NCBI RefSeq assembly: GCF_022695515.1 | Contig: NZ_JALDPT010000012.1 | Span: 1 to 64,000, forward strand | Origin: Phenylobacterium aquaticum | GTDB lineage: Bacteria; Pseudomonadota; Alphaproteobacteria; Caulobacterales; Caulobacteraceae | Length of the DNA: 64,000 nucleotides | Reading direction: 5' to 3' | In this document: in pieces, positions 39,668 to 47,815 of the stretch | Layout: each line of letters opens with the position of its first letter | Numbering within the stretch: position 1 is the stretch's first letter | Translations under genes and position numbers: made by a program | Notes under the pieces: model-generated | Databases searched by the model: none | Seen by the model: only the letters and a program-made list of their open reading frames with translations | What the model was told of the DNA's origin: nothing

Positions 39668-40902
39668 CGGGACGTCTCCAGCGCGGGCTGGTCATTTTGC
39701 GCGCGCCCTGGAGGGCCTGGAGCCATAGCCTCTCGTGTGTGGATAGCGATCATCTGCTCCTCATCGGTTGGTATGACCCAGACGGCGACGCCGCTCCCCG
39801 GGAGGCTGATCTTGGCGTCTCCACGCCGATTGGCCGCGTCGTCGAGTTGCACGCCAAGCCACGCCAGACGTTCGCAGATCGCGGCGCGAACCAGCGGACA
39901 GTTCTCGCCAATGCCCGCGGTGAAGACGATCCCATCCAGTCCGCCGAGCGTTCCGGCCAGCGCCGCCGCCTCGCGCGCGACCCGAAACACGAAGAGCTCG
40001 ATGGCCTCGCGCGCCGACACCTCAGGGCTCTCGAGCAGCACCCGCATGTCGGCGCTCAGGCCTGAGACGCCCAACAGACCGGACTTCTGGTAGAGCAGGT
40101 CGCTCAGTTGCGCCCCGTCCAGGCCTTGGGTCTGGAGATAGAGGATCACGCCTGGGTCGAGGGATCCGCAGCGGGTTCCCATCAGCAGCCCGTCGAGCGG
40201 GGTTACGCCCATCGTGGTGTCCACGCTGCGTCCTCCCAGCAAGGCGCAGAGGCTCGCGCCGGACCCGAGGTGGGCTGCGATGACGCGCCCGCCGGCGACC
40301 GCGGGGTGCAACGCCGCCAGGCGGTTGGCGAGGTATTCATACGAAAGGCCGTGGAAGCCGAAGCGGCGGAGCCCGTGGGCTTCAAACTCGCGCGGCAGGC
40401 CCAGACGGTCCACCACGGGGTCGTGCCCATGATGAAACGCCGTGTCGAAAGCGAGCGCCTGCGGCAGGTTCGGGCGGGCCTCAGCAATCGCATCGATCAG
40501 GTTAAGCGCGGAAAGCTGATGCAGCGGAGCCAGCGGCGCAAGCGCCTGAAGGGCCTCTCCGATCTCGGGTGTATAGAACATCGGCTGGCGGAATTGCGGA
40601 CCGCCGTGGACGACGCGATGGCCCACGACGTCAATGGGCGCATCAATTTGGCTCTCGATCCAACCCAACAGGTCTAGAAAGGCCGGGCCGACGCCCTCCG
40701 TTGGCGCCTTGTCCGGCGCCGGGAGGGCTGTCCCCTCGGCGTCCCAAGCCTCGAATACGGAACCGCGCGGACCGCGTCCCACGCGCGCCCGAAGCACCGG
40801 CGCGACCGCAGGACCTTGGACATCGAACACCGCCAGCTTGGTCGTTGACGAGCCGCCGTTCACGGCAAGAAGGTTTCGGGTCCTGTCCGCGCGCGGGCTC
40901 AT
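39664..40902 (-). CDS. ackA: Acetate kinase
   Basis: The 412-residue ASKHA-fold enzyme converts acetyl phosphate plus ADP to acetate plus ATP. It has the N-terminal phosphate site VNGGSSTTKLAVF, VGHRVVHGGPQF (substrate Arg), FDTAFHHGHDP, GRVIAAHLGSGASL (catalytic His region) and FTAGIGENCPLVR. There is no phosphotransacetylase gene nearby. A phosphoketolase-like gene in the same island could supply acetyl phosphate directly. It heads a minus-strand run of nine genes ending at 30642. Confidence 0.93.
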   Translation of the reverse strand: MSPRADRTRNLLAVNGGSSTTKLAVFDVQGPAVAPVLRARVGRGPRGSVFEAWDAEGTALPAPDKAPTEGVGPAFLDLLGWIESQIDAPIDVVGHRVVHGGPQFRQPMFYTPEIGEALQALAPLAPLHQLSALNLIDAIAEARPNLPQALAFDTAFHHGHDPVVDRLGLPREFEAHGLRRFGFHGLSYEYLANRLAALHPAVAGGRVIAAHLGSGASLCALLGGRSVDTTMGVTPLDGLLMGTRCGSLDPGVILYLQTQGLDGAQLSDLLYQKSGLLGVSGLSADMRVLLESPEVSAREAIELFVFRVAREAAALAGTLGGLDGIVFTAGIGENCPLVRAAICERLAWLGVQLDDAANRRGDAKISLPGSGVAVWVIPTDEEQMIAIHTREAMAPGPPGRAQNDQPALETSR

Positions 40903-41110
40903 CGGCCGGTCTCAGTCCTCACCAAATTCCGCACGCGGGTTAACCAGGGCGCGCGGATGCCGCCCTTGTGACGCGCGCGCGGCGGAAACCTTACGAGCCC
41001 TCCTTTGGCCGGCCCGACGTAATGCCACGCCTCGCCCTGCGTCTATCCCGGCGTCCAACAACCGCGGCCTCGCGTCATGGCGCCCGCTAGCCGAAAAAGG
41101 AACACCGATC

Positions 41111-41356
41111 GTGGCCGACCTTCCCCATTCGCGCGGCATCGTGCGCGGCCTGGCTATCGCCGCCTTCGCGGCGGGGCTGGCCTATCTCTTCTTCGGAGAG
41201 CACCGGGTGCATCTGCTGGGCTACCTGCCCTTCCTGATCCTTCTCGCCTGCCCGCTGCTGCACATGACCATGCACGGCGGACACGGCGGACATGGCCACG
41301 CCCCCGATCCGGCCAAGTCGGTCGACCGGACTCCCCCCCAGCAACCGCAATCCTGA
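41111..41356 (+). CDS. DUF2933-like small membrane protein
   Basis: The 81-residue protein has two hydrophobic helices (LAIAAFAAGLAYLFF and LPFLILLACPLLHM) and a His/Gly-rich tail (HGGHGGHGHAP) that could bind metal. GTG 41111 follows AAGGAACACC. DUF2933 proteins are commonly next to ICMT-like methyltransferases and metal ATPases, as here. The role is unknown; a metal-handling accessory is plausible. It opens the plus-strand run. Confidence 0.78.
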   Translation: MADLPHSRGIVRGLAIAAFAAGLAYLFFGEHRVHLLGYLPFLILLACPLLHMTMHGGHGGHGHAPDPAKSVDRTPPQQPQS

Positions 41357-41365
41357 GGAACCGCG

Positions 41366-42034
41366 ATGCAACAACCGCAGGCCTACGGGCTCTGGTCCCT
41401 GGTGATCCTGAACTCGGCGATGTTCATCTTCTTCGCCTTCACCTTCTTCAAGCCGAAGACGACACGCGACTGGCGCTCCTTCGGGGCGTTCAGCGCCTTC
41501 CTGGTCGCGCTGTTCACCGAGATGTATGGCTTTCCGCTGACGATCTACGTGCTTTCGGGGTGGCTGCAGAGCCGCTATCCGAACGTCAACTGGTTCAGCC
41601 ACGACTCCGGCCACCTGCTGGAGATGATGTTCGGCTGGAAGGCGAACCCGCACTTCGGGCCGTTCCACATCATCAGCGCCCTGTTCATCGGTGGCGGCTT
41701 CTGGCTGATCTCCGCCGGCTGGAGCGTCCTCTACCGCGCCCAGCGTGACGGCCAGTTGGCGACGACGGGACCCTACAGGTCCGTCCGCCATCCGCAGTAC
41801 GACGGCTTCGTCCTGGTGATGTTCGGCTTCCTCCTGGAATGGCCGACGATCCTCACCGTCGCGATGTTCCCCTTCCTGGTGTTCATGTACTGGCGCCTGT
41901 CGATGAACGAGGAAAAGGAAGCGTTGGCGACCTTCGGCGAGGTGTACGCGGACTATAAGCATACAACACCGGCTTTCTTCCCGCGGCTCGGGCGTCGGGA
42001 CCGCGCGTCGGGACCGGCCCTGGGCCACTCCTGA
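41366..42034 (+). CDS. Isoprenylcysteine carboxyl methyltransferase (ICMT)-like membrane protein
   Basis: The 222-residue protein has about five helices and the C-terminal ICMT/PEMT core: ATTGPYRSVRHPQYDGFVLV followed by a helix and MNEEKEALATFGEVYADYKH. In this superfamily that core binds S-adenosylmethionine at the membrane. The methyl acceptor in bacteria is generally unknown. It lies 9 bp after the DUF2933 gene and 33 bp before the CPD-type ATPase. A methionine adenosyltransferase gene lies in the same run, so SAM supply and use may be linked. Confidence 0.82.
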   Translation: MQQPQAYGLWSLVILNSAMFIFFAFTFFKPKTTRDWRSFGAFSAFLVALFTEMYGFPLTIYVLSGWLQSRYPNVNWFSHDSGHLLEMMFGWKANPHFGPFHIISALFIGGGFWLISAGWSVLYRAQRDGQLATTGPYRSVRHPQYDGFVLVMFGFLLEWPTILTVAMFPFLVFMYWRLSMNEEKEALATFGEVYADYKHTTPAFFPRLGRRDRASGPALGHS

Positions 42035-42067
42035 GGCCGTCCGTCTCCTCCAACCCGACTGAGCACC

Positions 42068-44428
42068 ATGCGCACCATCACCGTCGATGTGTCGGGCTTC
42101 CGGACCCCGCTCGATCCGCTCGTGATCGAAAAGCACCTGCGGGCTTTAAAAGGGGTCCGCAGCGCCAGCGCCAACTTCGCCTCGGCCTCGGCCAGCGTGG
42201 ACTATGACGAGGCCGCGGTCAGCGCCTCGGACCTGGAGCAGGCGGTGCGCGACTGCGGCTTCCACTGCCGCGGCGAACTGGTCCCGCAGCACGTCTGCGG
42301 GACGACCGGCGAGACGGTCTCACATCAGCCGCCGGCGCCCCCGCACCATCACGGCGCAAAGTCCGACGCCGGCGCAGCCCATGCCAACCACGACGATATG
42401 GCCGACATGGGCCACGGCGCGGGCATGGACATGCGGGCCATGGCCCGGGACATGCGCAACCGCTTCCTGGTCGCCGTAGGCTTCACGATCCCGATCTTCT
42501 TCCTGGCGCCCATGGGCTTGGAGGCGCTGCGGGTGACGCCGCCTTTCGGCCTGCCGTTGAAGCCGGTGCTGTTCGTCCTGGCGAGCGCGGCGATCCTCTA
42601 CCCAGGCTGGACGTTCTTCGTCGCCGCGGTCCGCGCGCTTCGCAAGGGCGTCTTCAACATGGCCGTGCTGGTGCTGCTCAGCGTCGGCACAGGCTACCTG
42701 TTCAGCGTCGGGGGCACGTTCTTCTTCGACGGCGAGCAGTTCTACGAGGCCTCGGCGCTGCTGCTGGTCTTCATCCTGCTGGGGCATTGGCTGGAGATGC
42801 GCGCCCGCGCCGGCGCCTCCGAGGCCATTCGTCGGCTGATGGATCTCGCTCCGCCCACCGCCAGGGTGGTGCGAGGCGGCGTGGAAGCCGATGTGCCCAC
42901 CTCGGCGGTCGTCGCCGGAGACCAGGTGCTGGTCCGACCCGGCGGCAAGATTCCGGTGGACGGGACGATCGAGGACGGCGCGTCGGAGATCGACGAGTCG
43001 ATGCTGACCGGCGAGTCCCTGCCCGTCTCAAAGACCGTCGGCGACACGGTGATCGGCGGCTCGATCAACAAGAGCGGCGCCTTCCGCTATCGCGCGACCA
43101 AGGTGGGCGCCGACACCGCCCTGGCCCAGATCGTCAAGCTCGTGCAGGAAGCTCAGAACTCCAAGGCGCCCGCCCAGCTGCTGGCCGACCGCGCCTCGCA
43201 ATGGCTGGTCCTGGCGGCGATCGCGGTGGGGCTCGCGACCTTCGTCATCTGGTTCTGGGTGATCGGCCAGACCCTGCTGTTCGCGCTGACCCTCACCATC
43301 ACCGTCTTCGTCATCGCCTGCCCCGATGCGCTGGGGCTGGCCACCCCCATGGCGATCATGGTCGGCACAGGTTTGGGCGCGGCGAATGGCATCCTGATCA
43401 AGGACGCCGCGGCCCTGGAAGAGGCCGTGAAACTCGACGTCGTGGTCTTCGACAAGACCGGCACCCTGACCACGGGCGAGCCCAAGGTAGTGCAGGTCAC
43501 GCCGGCCGCCGGCGTCGATGAGACAGACCTCATCGCCACGGCCGCGGCTCTGGAACACGGCTCCGAGCATCACATCGCCAAGGCCGTGCTGGCCCGCGCC
43601 GAGGGCCTGCCGTTCCAAACAGCGAGCAAATTCGAATCTTTCGGCGGCAAGGGCCTCAAGGGCGAGGTCGATGGCCATCCGGTGCTCTCCGGCAACCGGA
43701 TGCTGATGGCGGACAATGGGGTGGACCTCGGGGAACTGGCCACAGAATCCGAGCGCCTGCAGGGCGCGGGCCGCACCGTGGTGCACATCGCCCGCGACGG
43801 CCGAGTGATCGGGATCATCGCGGTCGCCGACGCCGCCCGTCCGACCGCGAAGGCCACGATCGCCCGCCTGCAGGAGCTGGGTGTGAAGGTGGCGATGATC
43901 ACCGGTGACAATCTGGGCACGGCCAAGCGGATCGCCGCCGAGCTCGGGATCGACATCGTGCTCGCCGAGGTGCTGCCGGGCGACAAGGCCGCCAAGGTGA
44001 AAGAGCTTCAAGCGCAGGGCCAGAAGGTCGGCATGGTTGGCGACGGTGTCAATGACGCCCCGGCGCTCACCCAGGCCGATGTCGGCTTCGCCATCGGCGC
44101 CGGGACCGACGTGGCGATCGAGAGCGCCGACGTGGTGTTAATGCGCAGCGACCCCGCCGACGTGGTCAAGGCCATCGAGCTGTCGCGCGCCACCCTGCGC
44201 AAGATGCACCAGAACCTCTGGTGGGCGGTGGGCTACAATGTCGTCGCCTTCCCGCTGGCGGCCGGCGTCCTCTATCCCATCACGCTCAGCCCCGAGGTCG
44301 CCGCCATGGCGATGTCGGGCAGCTCGGCCTTGGTGGCGGTCAACGCCCTGATGCTGAAGCGCACCCGCCTGGGCGCCAAGACGCGCGTCACCGCGACCGA
44401 CAGGACCAGCTCCGCGCCCGCGACCTGA
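42068..44428 (+). CDS. P1B-type metal ATPase with CPD motif and degenerate N-terminal HMA domain
   Basis: The 786-residue pump has an N-terminal ferredoxin-like domain (residues 1 to about 65) in which the usual metal-binding CxxC is replaced ([11 protein letters not shown]). A His/Met-rich linker ([21 protein letters not shown]) follows. The catalytic core is complete: [33 protein letters not shown] and [14 protein letters not shown]. The membrane motif reads [13 protein letters not shown], i.e. CPD rather than CPC or CPH. The His-rich linker recalls CopB-type pumps, but the CPD site makes the metal uncertain. It sits among copper genes and beside fermentation genes. Confidence 0.9.
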   Translation: MRTITVDVSGFRTPLDPLVIEKHLRALKGVRSASANFASASASVDYDEAAVSASDLEQAVRDCGFHCRGELVPQHVCGTTGETVSHQPPAPPHHHGAKSDAGAAHANHDDMADMGHGAGMDMRAMARDMRNRFLVAVGFTIPIFFLAPMGLEALRVTPPFGLPLKPVLFVLASAAILYPGWTFFVAAVRALRKGVFNMAVLVLLSVGTGYLFSVGGTFFFDGEQFYEASALLLVFILLGHWLEMRARAGASEAIRRLMDLAPPTARVVRGGVEADVPTSAVVAGDQVLVRPGGKIPVDGTIEDGASEIDESMLTGESLPVSKTVGDTVIGGSINKSGAFRYRATKVGADTALAQIVKLVQEAQNSKAPAQLLADRASQWLVLAAIAVGLATFVIWFWVIGQTLLFALTLTITVFVIACPDALGLATPMAIMVGTGLGAANGILIKDAAALEEAVKLDVVVFDKTGTLTTGEPKVVQVTPAAGVDETDLIATAAALEHGSEHHIAKAVLARAEGLPFQTASKFESFGGKGLKGEVDGHPVLSGNRMLMADNGVDLGELATESERLQGAGRTVVHIARDGRVIGIIAVADAARPTAKATIARLQELGVKVAMITGDNLGTAKRIAAELGIDIVLAEVLPGDKAAKVKELQAQGQKVGMVGDGVNDAPALTQADVGFAIGAGTDVAIESADVVLMRSDPADVVKAIELSRATLRKMHQNLWWAVGYNVVAFPLAAGVLYPITLSPEVAAMAMSGSSALVAVNALMLKRTRLGAKTRVTATDRTSSAPAT

Positions 44429-44458
44429 GGGCGTGCTGGCGTGCGCGCAGGACAATGA

Positions 44459-44484
44459 GCGCCTGGCCTGTAAGGCCAGGGCGC
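44459..44484 (+). terminator. Stem-loop between the CPD ATPase and the DUF5676-like gene
   Basis: GCGCCTGGCC and GGCCAGGGCGC pair around a TGTAA loop. The stem is strong but no T tract follows, so it may act as a partial terminator or an mRNA-stabilising element in a 111-bp gap. The gene after it is on the same strand. Confidence 0.45.
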
Positions 44485-44539
44485 GAGCAACGTCCTATCC
44501 CATGCATGCCGCCCCTGCGGCGCTTCTGGAGGAGAGCCC

Positions 44540-44827
44540 ATGTCCGCCTCGCTTGATCACCCGTCCGCCCCGACCGGCGGCGTCGCCATCGTCCCGCTCG
44601 GCCTCACCCTCTCGCTGTTCCTGTCGGGCAACTTCGTCCTCTGCGCCCTGGCCGGCTTCCTGCCCGGCATGGAGAACCTGCACTTCCTGTCGGCGCTCTA
44701 TCCGGCCCTCGACTGGACCAGCCCCGCCCTGATCATCGCCGGCGCCGCCTGGGCGTTCGCCTGCGGCTGGTACATCGCCCTGGTCTGCGGCTGGCTCTAC
44801 AACGCCTTCGCCGCGCCCCGGGCCTGA
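44540..44827 (+). CDS. DUF5676-like small membrane protein
   Basis: The 95-residue protein has two helices (IVPLGLTLSLFLSGNFVLCA and ALIIAGAAWAFACGWYIALV) and ends GWLYNAFAAPRA. The closing GWY-ALVxGxLYNxFA pattern matches small membrane proteins of the DUF5676 type, which are often encoded beside metal transport genes. GGAGGAG precedes the ATG. It ends 20 bp before the methionine adenosyltransferase gene. Function unknown. Confidence 0.72.
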   Translation: MSASLDHPSAPTGGVAIVPLGLTLSLFLSGNFVLCALAGFLPGMENLHFLSALYPALDWTSPALIIAGAAWAFACGWYIALVCGWLYNAFAAPRA

Positions 44828-44847
44828 CACCCGATCCCGCGCGCCGG

Positions 44848-46041
44848 ATGGACGGCTTCATCCTCACGCTGATCGCTGCGGACGCGCGCGCCGTCGAGGT
44901 GGTGGAGCGCAAAGGCTCTGGTCATCCGGACACCATCTGCGACGCCCTGGCCGAACAGCTCTCCAGAGACCTCAGCGCGGCCTATCGCGCACGGTTCGGC
45001 GCGATCCTGCACCACAATGTCGACAAGGCCCTTCTCAGCGCCGGCCGGTCCGCCCCTGCGTTCGGGGGCGGCCGGGTCGTGGCCCCGATCGAGATCTATC
45101 TGGCGGGCCGGGCGACGGCGGAAGCCGGAGGCGAGACCATCCCGGTGGCGGAGATCGCCATCGAAGGCGCCCGGCGTTGGCTCGGGACCCATCTGCACGC
45201 GCTTGACGTCGACCGCCACGTCAAGATCCACCCACGACTACACCCGGGGTCGGCCGACCTTCGCGGTCTGTTCGCGGCCGCCCAGGCCGGGATCCCGCGC
45301 GCTAACGACACCTCCATCGGCGTGGGCTACGCGCCCCTGAGCTCACTCGAGCGCCTGGTGCTCGCCGTCGAACACGCCGTGGTCGCCCAGGCCGTCCCCG
45401 GCCGGCGCCCCGCCTGGGGCGAGGACGTCAAGGTCATGGGCGTCCGGACCGGCGACCGAGTGCGCCTGACCCTCTCCTGCGCCATGATCGGGGCCCACCT
45501 GCCCGACCTCGACGCCTATCTGGGCGAAAAGGCCGCCCTGGAGGCCCTGGTCCTGGACACGGCGGCGGGCTTCGGCTTCGGCTCGGTCGAGGTCGCCGTG
45601 AACGCCGCCGACCGCCCGGACCTCGGCGAGGTCTATCTCACCGTGACCGGAACCTCTGCGGAAGCCGGCGACGACGGCCAGGTCGGCCGCGGCAACCGGA
45701 TCAATGGCTTGATCACGCCAGGCCGCCCCATGAGCCTCGAGGCTGCCGCAGGCAAGAACCCCGTCAGCCACGTCGGCAAGATCTACAACGTCGCCGCCCA
45801 GGCCATCGCCCGCCGTGTCGTCGCCGACCTGCCCGAGGTCCTCTATGCCGAATGCCTGCTGGTGAGCCGGATCGGCGCGCCAATCACCACGCCGGCCGTC
45901 GCAGAAGTCCGCATCGCGCTCGCCGATCCCACCGCCCTGCCCGCCCTGTCTGTCCAGGTGGAAGCTCGCGTTGAAGACGCGCTCGCCCGGTTGCCCGCGG
46001 CGGCCGATGCGTTCCTAGACGGAGCGATTGGCCTGTACTGA
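44848..46041 (+). CDS. Archaeal-type methionine adenosyltransferase (MAT, AdoMet synthetase 2 family)
   Basis: The 397-residue protein belongs to the archaeal MAT family, very divergent from bacterial MetK. Recognisable parts are [70 protein letters not shown] and the final [16 protein letters not shown]. It makes S-adenosylmethionine from methionine and ATP. The position next to an ICMT-like methyltransferase, a metal ATPase and an FNR-like box suggests a specialised rather than housekeeping role. A standard metK is expected elsewhere in the genome. Confidence 0.88.
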   Translation: MDGFILTLIAADARAVEVVERKGSGHPDTICDALAEQLSRDLSAAYRARFGAILHHNVDKALLSAGRSAPAFGGGRVVAPIEIYLAGRATAEAGGETIPVAEIAIEGARRWLGTHLHALDVDRHVKIHPRLHPGSADLRGLFAAAQAGIPRANDTSIGVGYAPLSSLERLVLAVEHAVVAQAVPGRRPAWGEDVKVMGVRTGDRVRLTLSCAMIGAHLPDLDAYLGEKAALEALVLDTAAGFGFGSVEVAVNAADRPDLGEVYLTVTGTSAEAGDDGQVGRGNRINGLITPGRPMSLEAAAGKNPVSHVGKIYNVAAQAIARRVVADLPEVLYAECLLVSRIGAPITTPAVAEVRIALADPTALPALSVQVEARVEDALARLPAAADAFLDGAIGLY

Positions 46042-46199
46042 TAGGCATTCGCCAACTCTTCGCACTCAACCTTACAGTTGCGGCAAGGTTTCGATGATGT
46101 ATTAGAACCTTACCACAATTGGAACCTTGCCGTTCTTTATCGACTATTTCCGTAATCCAGGCGAAATTCCGTCGAATTCTGTCTTTGCCGGACCGGCAG
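46042..46199. promoter_or_regulatory. AT-richer intergenic region with four AACCTT half-sites
   Basis: AACCTT occurs at 46068-46073, 46106-46111 and 46123-46128, and its complement AAGGTT at 46085-46090. The first two (68 and 85) are inverted and 17 bp apart, and the last two are direct and 17 bp apart. The last copy is GGAACCTT (46121-46128), which fits the GGAAC -35 of ECF promoters, so autoregulation by the downstream sigma gene is possible. The region is clearly less GC-rich than its surroundings. Confidence 0.45.
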
Positions 46200-46213
46200 T
46201 TGATCTCCGTCAA
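46200..46213 (+). promoter_or_regulatory. FNR/FixK-like box upstream of the ECF sigma gene
   Basis: TTGATCTCCGTCAA matches the FNR/FixK/Anr consensus TTGAT-N4-ATCAA at nine of ten fixed positions. Its centre is about 63 bp before the ATG at 46270, which allows a class II activator position and a short leader. It suggests that the sigma factor, and perhaps the surrounding island, responds to low oxygen. It is the only good match I noticed in the island. Confidence 0.6.
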
Positions 46214-46269
46214 AGAGCTTCCGCCAGTTGCGATTGATCTTCGCTCGCAGACCGAGATCGGACGCCCCC

Positions 46270-46902
46270 ATGACCCACGTCGCCCGCGCCATCGCCGAAG
46301 TTCCACCGACGGTCGGCGCATATCTTCACCTGACCGCCAGATCGACGCCTCGCGCCGAAATCCTGCGGCTGGTCGAGCAGCGTCTTCGCGAAGGCCAGGC
46401 CGGACGGATGCGCTTTCTGCGCAGCCGCCTGCGCTCACGGGAGGACGCCGAGGACGTGCTGCAGGAATTCGCCCTCAAGACGGTCCAGGGCGTCGAACGC
46501 CTGACGGACTTGGCGAAGGTGGACGCCTGGCTCGCCGTCACCCTGCGCAACGCCCTGTTCGATCGCTACCGTCGCAACGCCGGACGCGCCCGGCTGCAGC
46601 AGGCCGCCCAGGCCGAGCCCCCCGGGCCCGTCGACGCCGGGGCGGACCTGGAGGCGCCGCTGGGCTGCCTCTCGCACGCGCTCACCGGCCTGAGACCCGA
46701 GACCGGCGACCTTCTGCGCCACGCCGAGCTCGAGGAGACGCCCCTGCGGCGCCTGGCCGACGATCTCGGGATCACCGCCAACAACGCCGGCGTGCGAGTG
46801 CATCGCGCCCGCGAGGCGCTCCGCCAGGCCATGCAGGCGCGCTGCGCGGCCTGCGCCACCCGCTGCGAGCTCGCCCAGCGCTTCCTCGACCGCGTCGCCT
46901 GA
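46270..46902 (+). CDS. ECF-type RNA polymerase sigma factor with C-terminal Cys cluster
   Basis: The 210-residue protein has region 2 (RFLRSRLRSREDAEDVLQEF, then VDAWLAVTLRNALFDRYRRN) and region 4 (LEETPLRRLADDLGITANNA, then VRVHRAREALRQAM). It ends with a Cys cluster, RCAACATRCELAQ (CxxCxxxC), that could bind a metal or act as a redox sensor. ATG 46270 is preferred to an upstream TTG because the region before it holds the FNR-like box. No anti-sigma gene is adjacent. It probably controls part of the surrounding island. Confidence 0.85.
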   Translation: MTHVARAIAEVPPTVGAYLHLTARSTPRAEILRLVEQRLREGQAGRMRFLRSRLRSREDAEDVLQEFALKTVQGVERLTDLAKVDAWLAVTLRNALFDRYRRNAGRARLQQAAQAEPPGPVDAGADLEAPLGCLSHALTGLRPETGDLLRHAELEETPLRRLADDLGITANNAGVRVHRAREALRQAMQARCAACATRCELAQRFLDRVA

Positions 46903-46918
46903 GGCGATCCGGCTCGGC

Positions 46919-47815
46919 TTAGCCCGCCGCGCCTTCGTCCCGCAGGGCGTCGGCGAGCAGGCCCGCCACCGAAATTCCGTTGCTCGGATGCGCGACGGTG
47001 TCGGTCGAGACGATCCGCTCGGCCAAACGCGACAGTTCTGCGAAGGCGTCATCGGCAAAGAGTGCGTGGACCACCACGCAGTCCGGCGCTCGCATGCCCT
47101 GGCCAATCAGCCCGCGCGCAGTCTCGATCAAGGTCCTGCCCGAGGAGGCGATGTCATCGATCAGCACCGGTCGCCGGCCGGCCCACGCGCCAAGGTCGGG
47201 GATCGCGATCTCGACATCGCGGTCACCATGGCGCTCCTTGCGGAGCACGACATAAGGCGCGCCCGCCCGACCGGCGACCTCGGACACCCACTGCTCGCTC
47301 TCGATGTCAGGCCCGATGATCAGCGGCCGCTCCACGTTGGCGGCGATCCAGTCGGCGAGCAGGGGCGCCGCGTGCAGGGTGACGGCCGGTATGGCGTAGA
47401 TTTCAGACAGCGCCTTGTGGCGGTGCAGATGCGGATCGACCGTGACCAGCCGGTCGACCTCCCGCGACAGCAGGTCGGCGAACTGGGCCGAGGTCACGGC
47501 TTCGCCGGCGTGGAACCGTTTGTCCTGGCGCATGTAGGCCAGGTAGGGCGCGACCAGGGTGATACGCGCCGCGCCGAGCTCCCGCAGCGTCCGCGCCGCG
47601 AACACCAGGCGCAGGAACTGGTCGTCCGGTCTGGCGAAAGAGCAGACGAGAACGATGTCGCGTCCCGCAACAATGGACACGATCCGCACGTAGGATTCCC
47701 CGTCCGGAAACCGGCGCGTCTCGAGGACGCCCGTCTCCGCACCAAGGCGATCGGCCAGGTCGCGGCCTTGCCGTTCCGAGCCCGGCATGGCGAAGACGAA
47801 CGGGCCCGTGGTCAC
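46919..47815 (-). CDS. prs: Ribose-phosphate pyrophosphokinase (short PRPP synthetase-like)
   Basis: The 298-residue protein is somewhat shorter than housekeeping Prs (about 310-315). It has FPDGESYVRI, LVAPYLAYMRQDKRFHAGEA (ATP loop), VDPHLHRHKALSE and the PRPP loop VLIDDIASSGRTLIETARGL. It should make PRPP and AMP from ribose 5-phosphate and ATP, or run in reverse. Its GTG start overlaps the AMP phosphorylase-like stop by 4 bp. It is the last gene of a coupled operon and is probably a second, specialised Prs. Confidence 0.85.
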   Translation of the reverse strand: MTTGPFVFAMPGSERQGRDLADRLGAETGVLETRRFPDGESYVRIVSIVAGRDIVLVCSFARPDDQFLRLVFAARTLRELGAARITLVAPYLAYMRQDKRFHAGEAVTSAQFADLLSREVDRLVTVDPHLHRHKALSEIYAIPAVTLHAAPLLADWIAANVERPLIIGPDIESEQWVSEVAGRAGAPYVVLRKERHGDRDVEIAIPDLGAWAGRRPVLIDDIASSGRTLIETARGLIGQGMRAPDCVVVHALFADDAFAELSRLAERIVSTDTVAHPSNGISVAGLLADALRDEGAAG

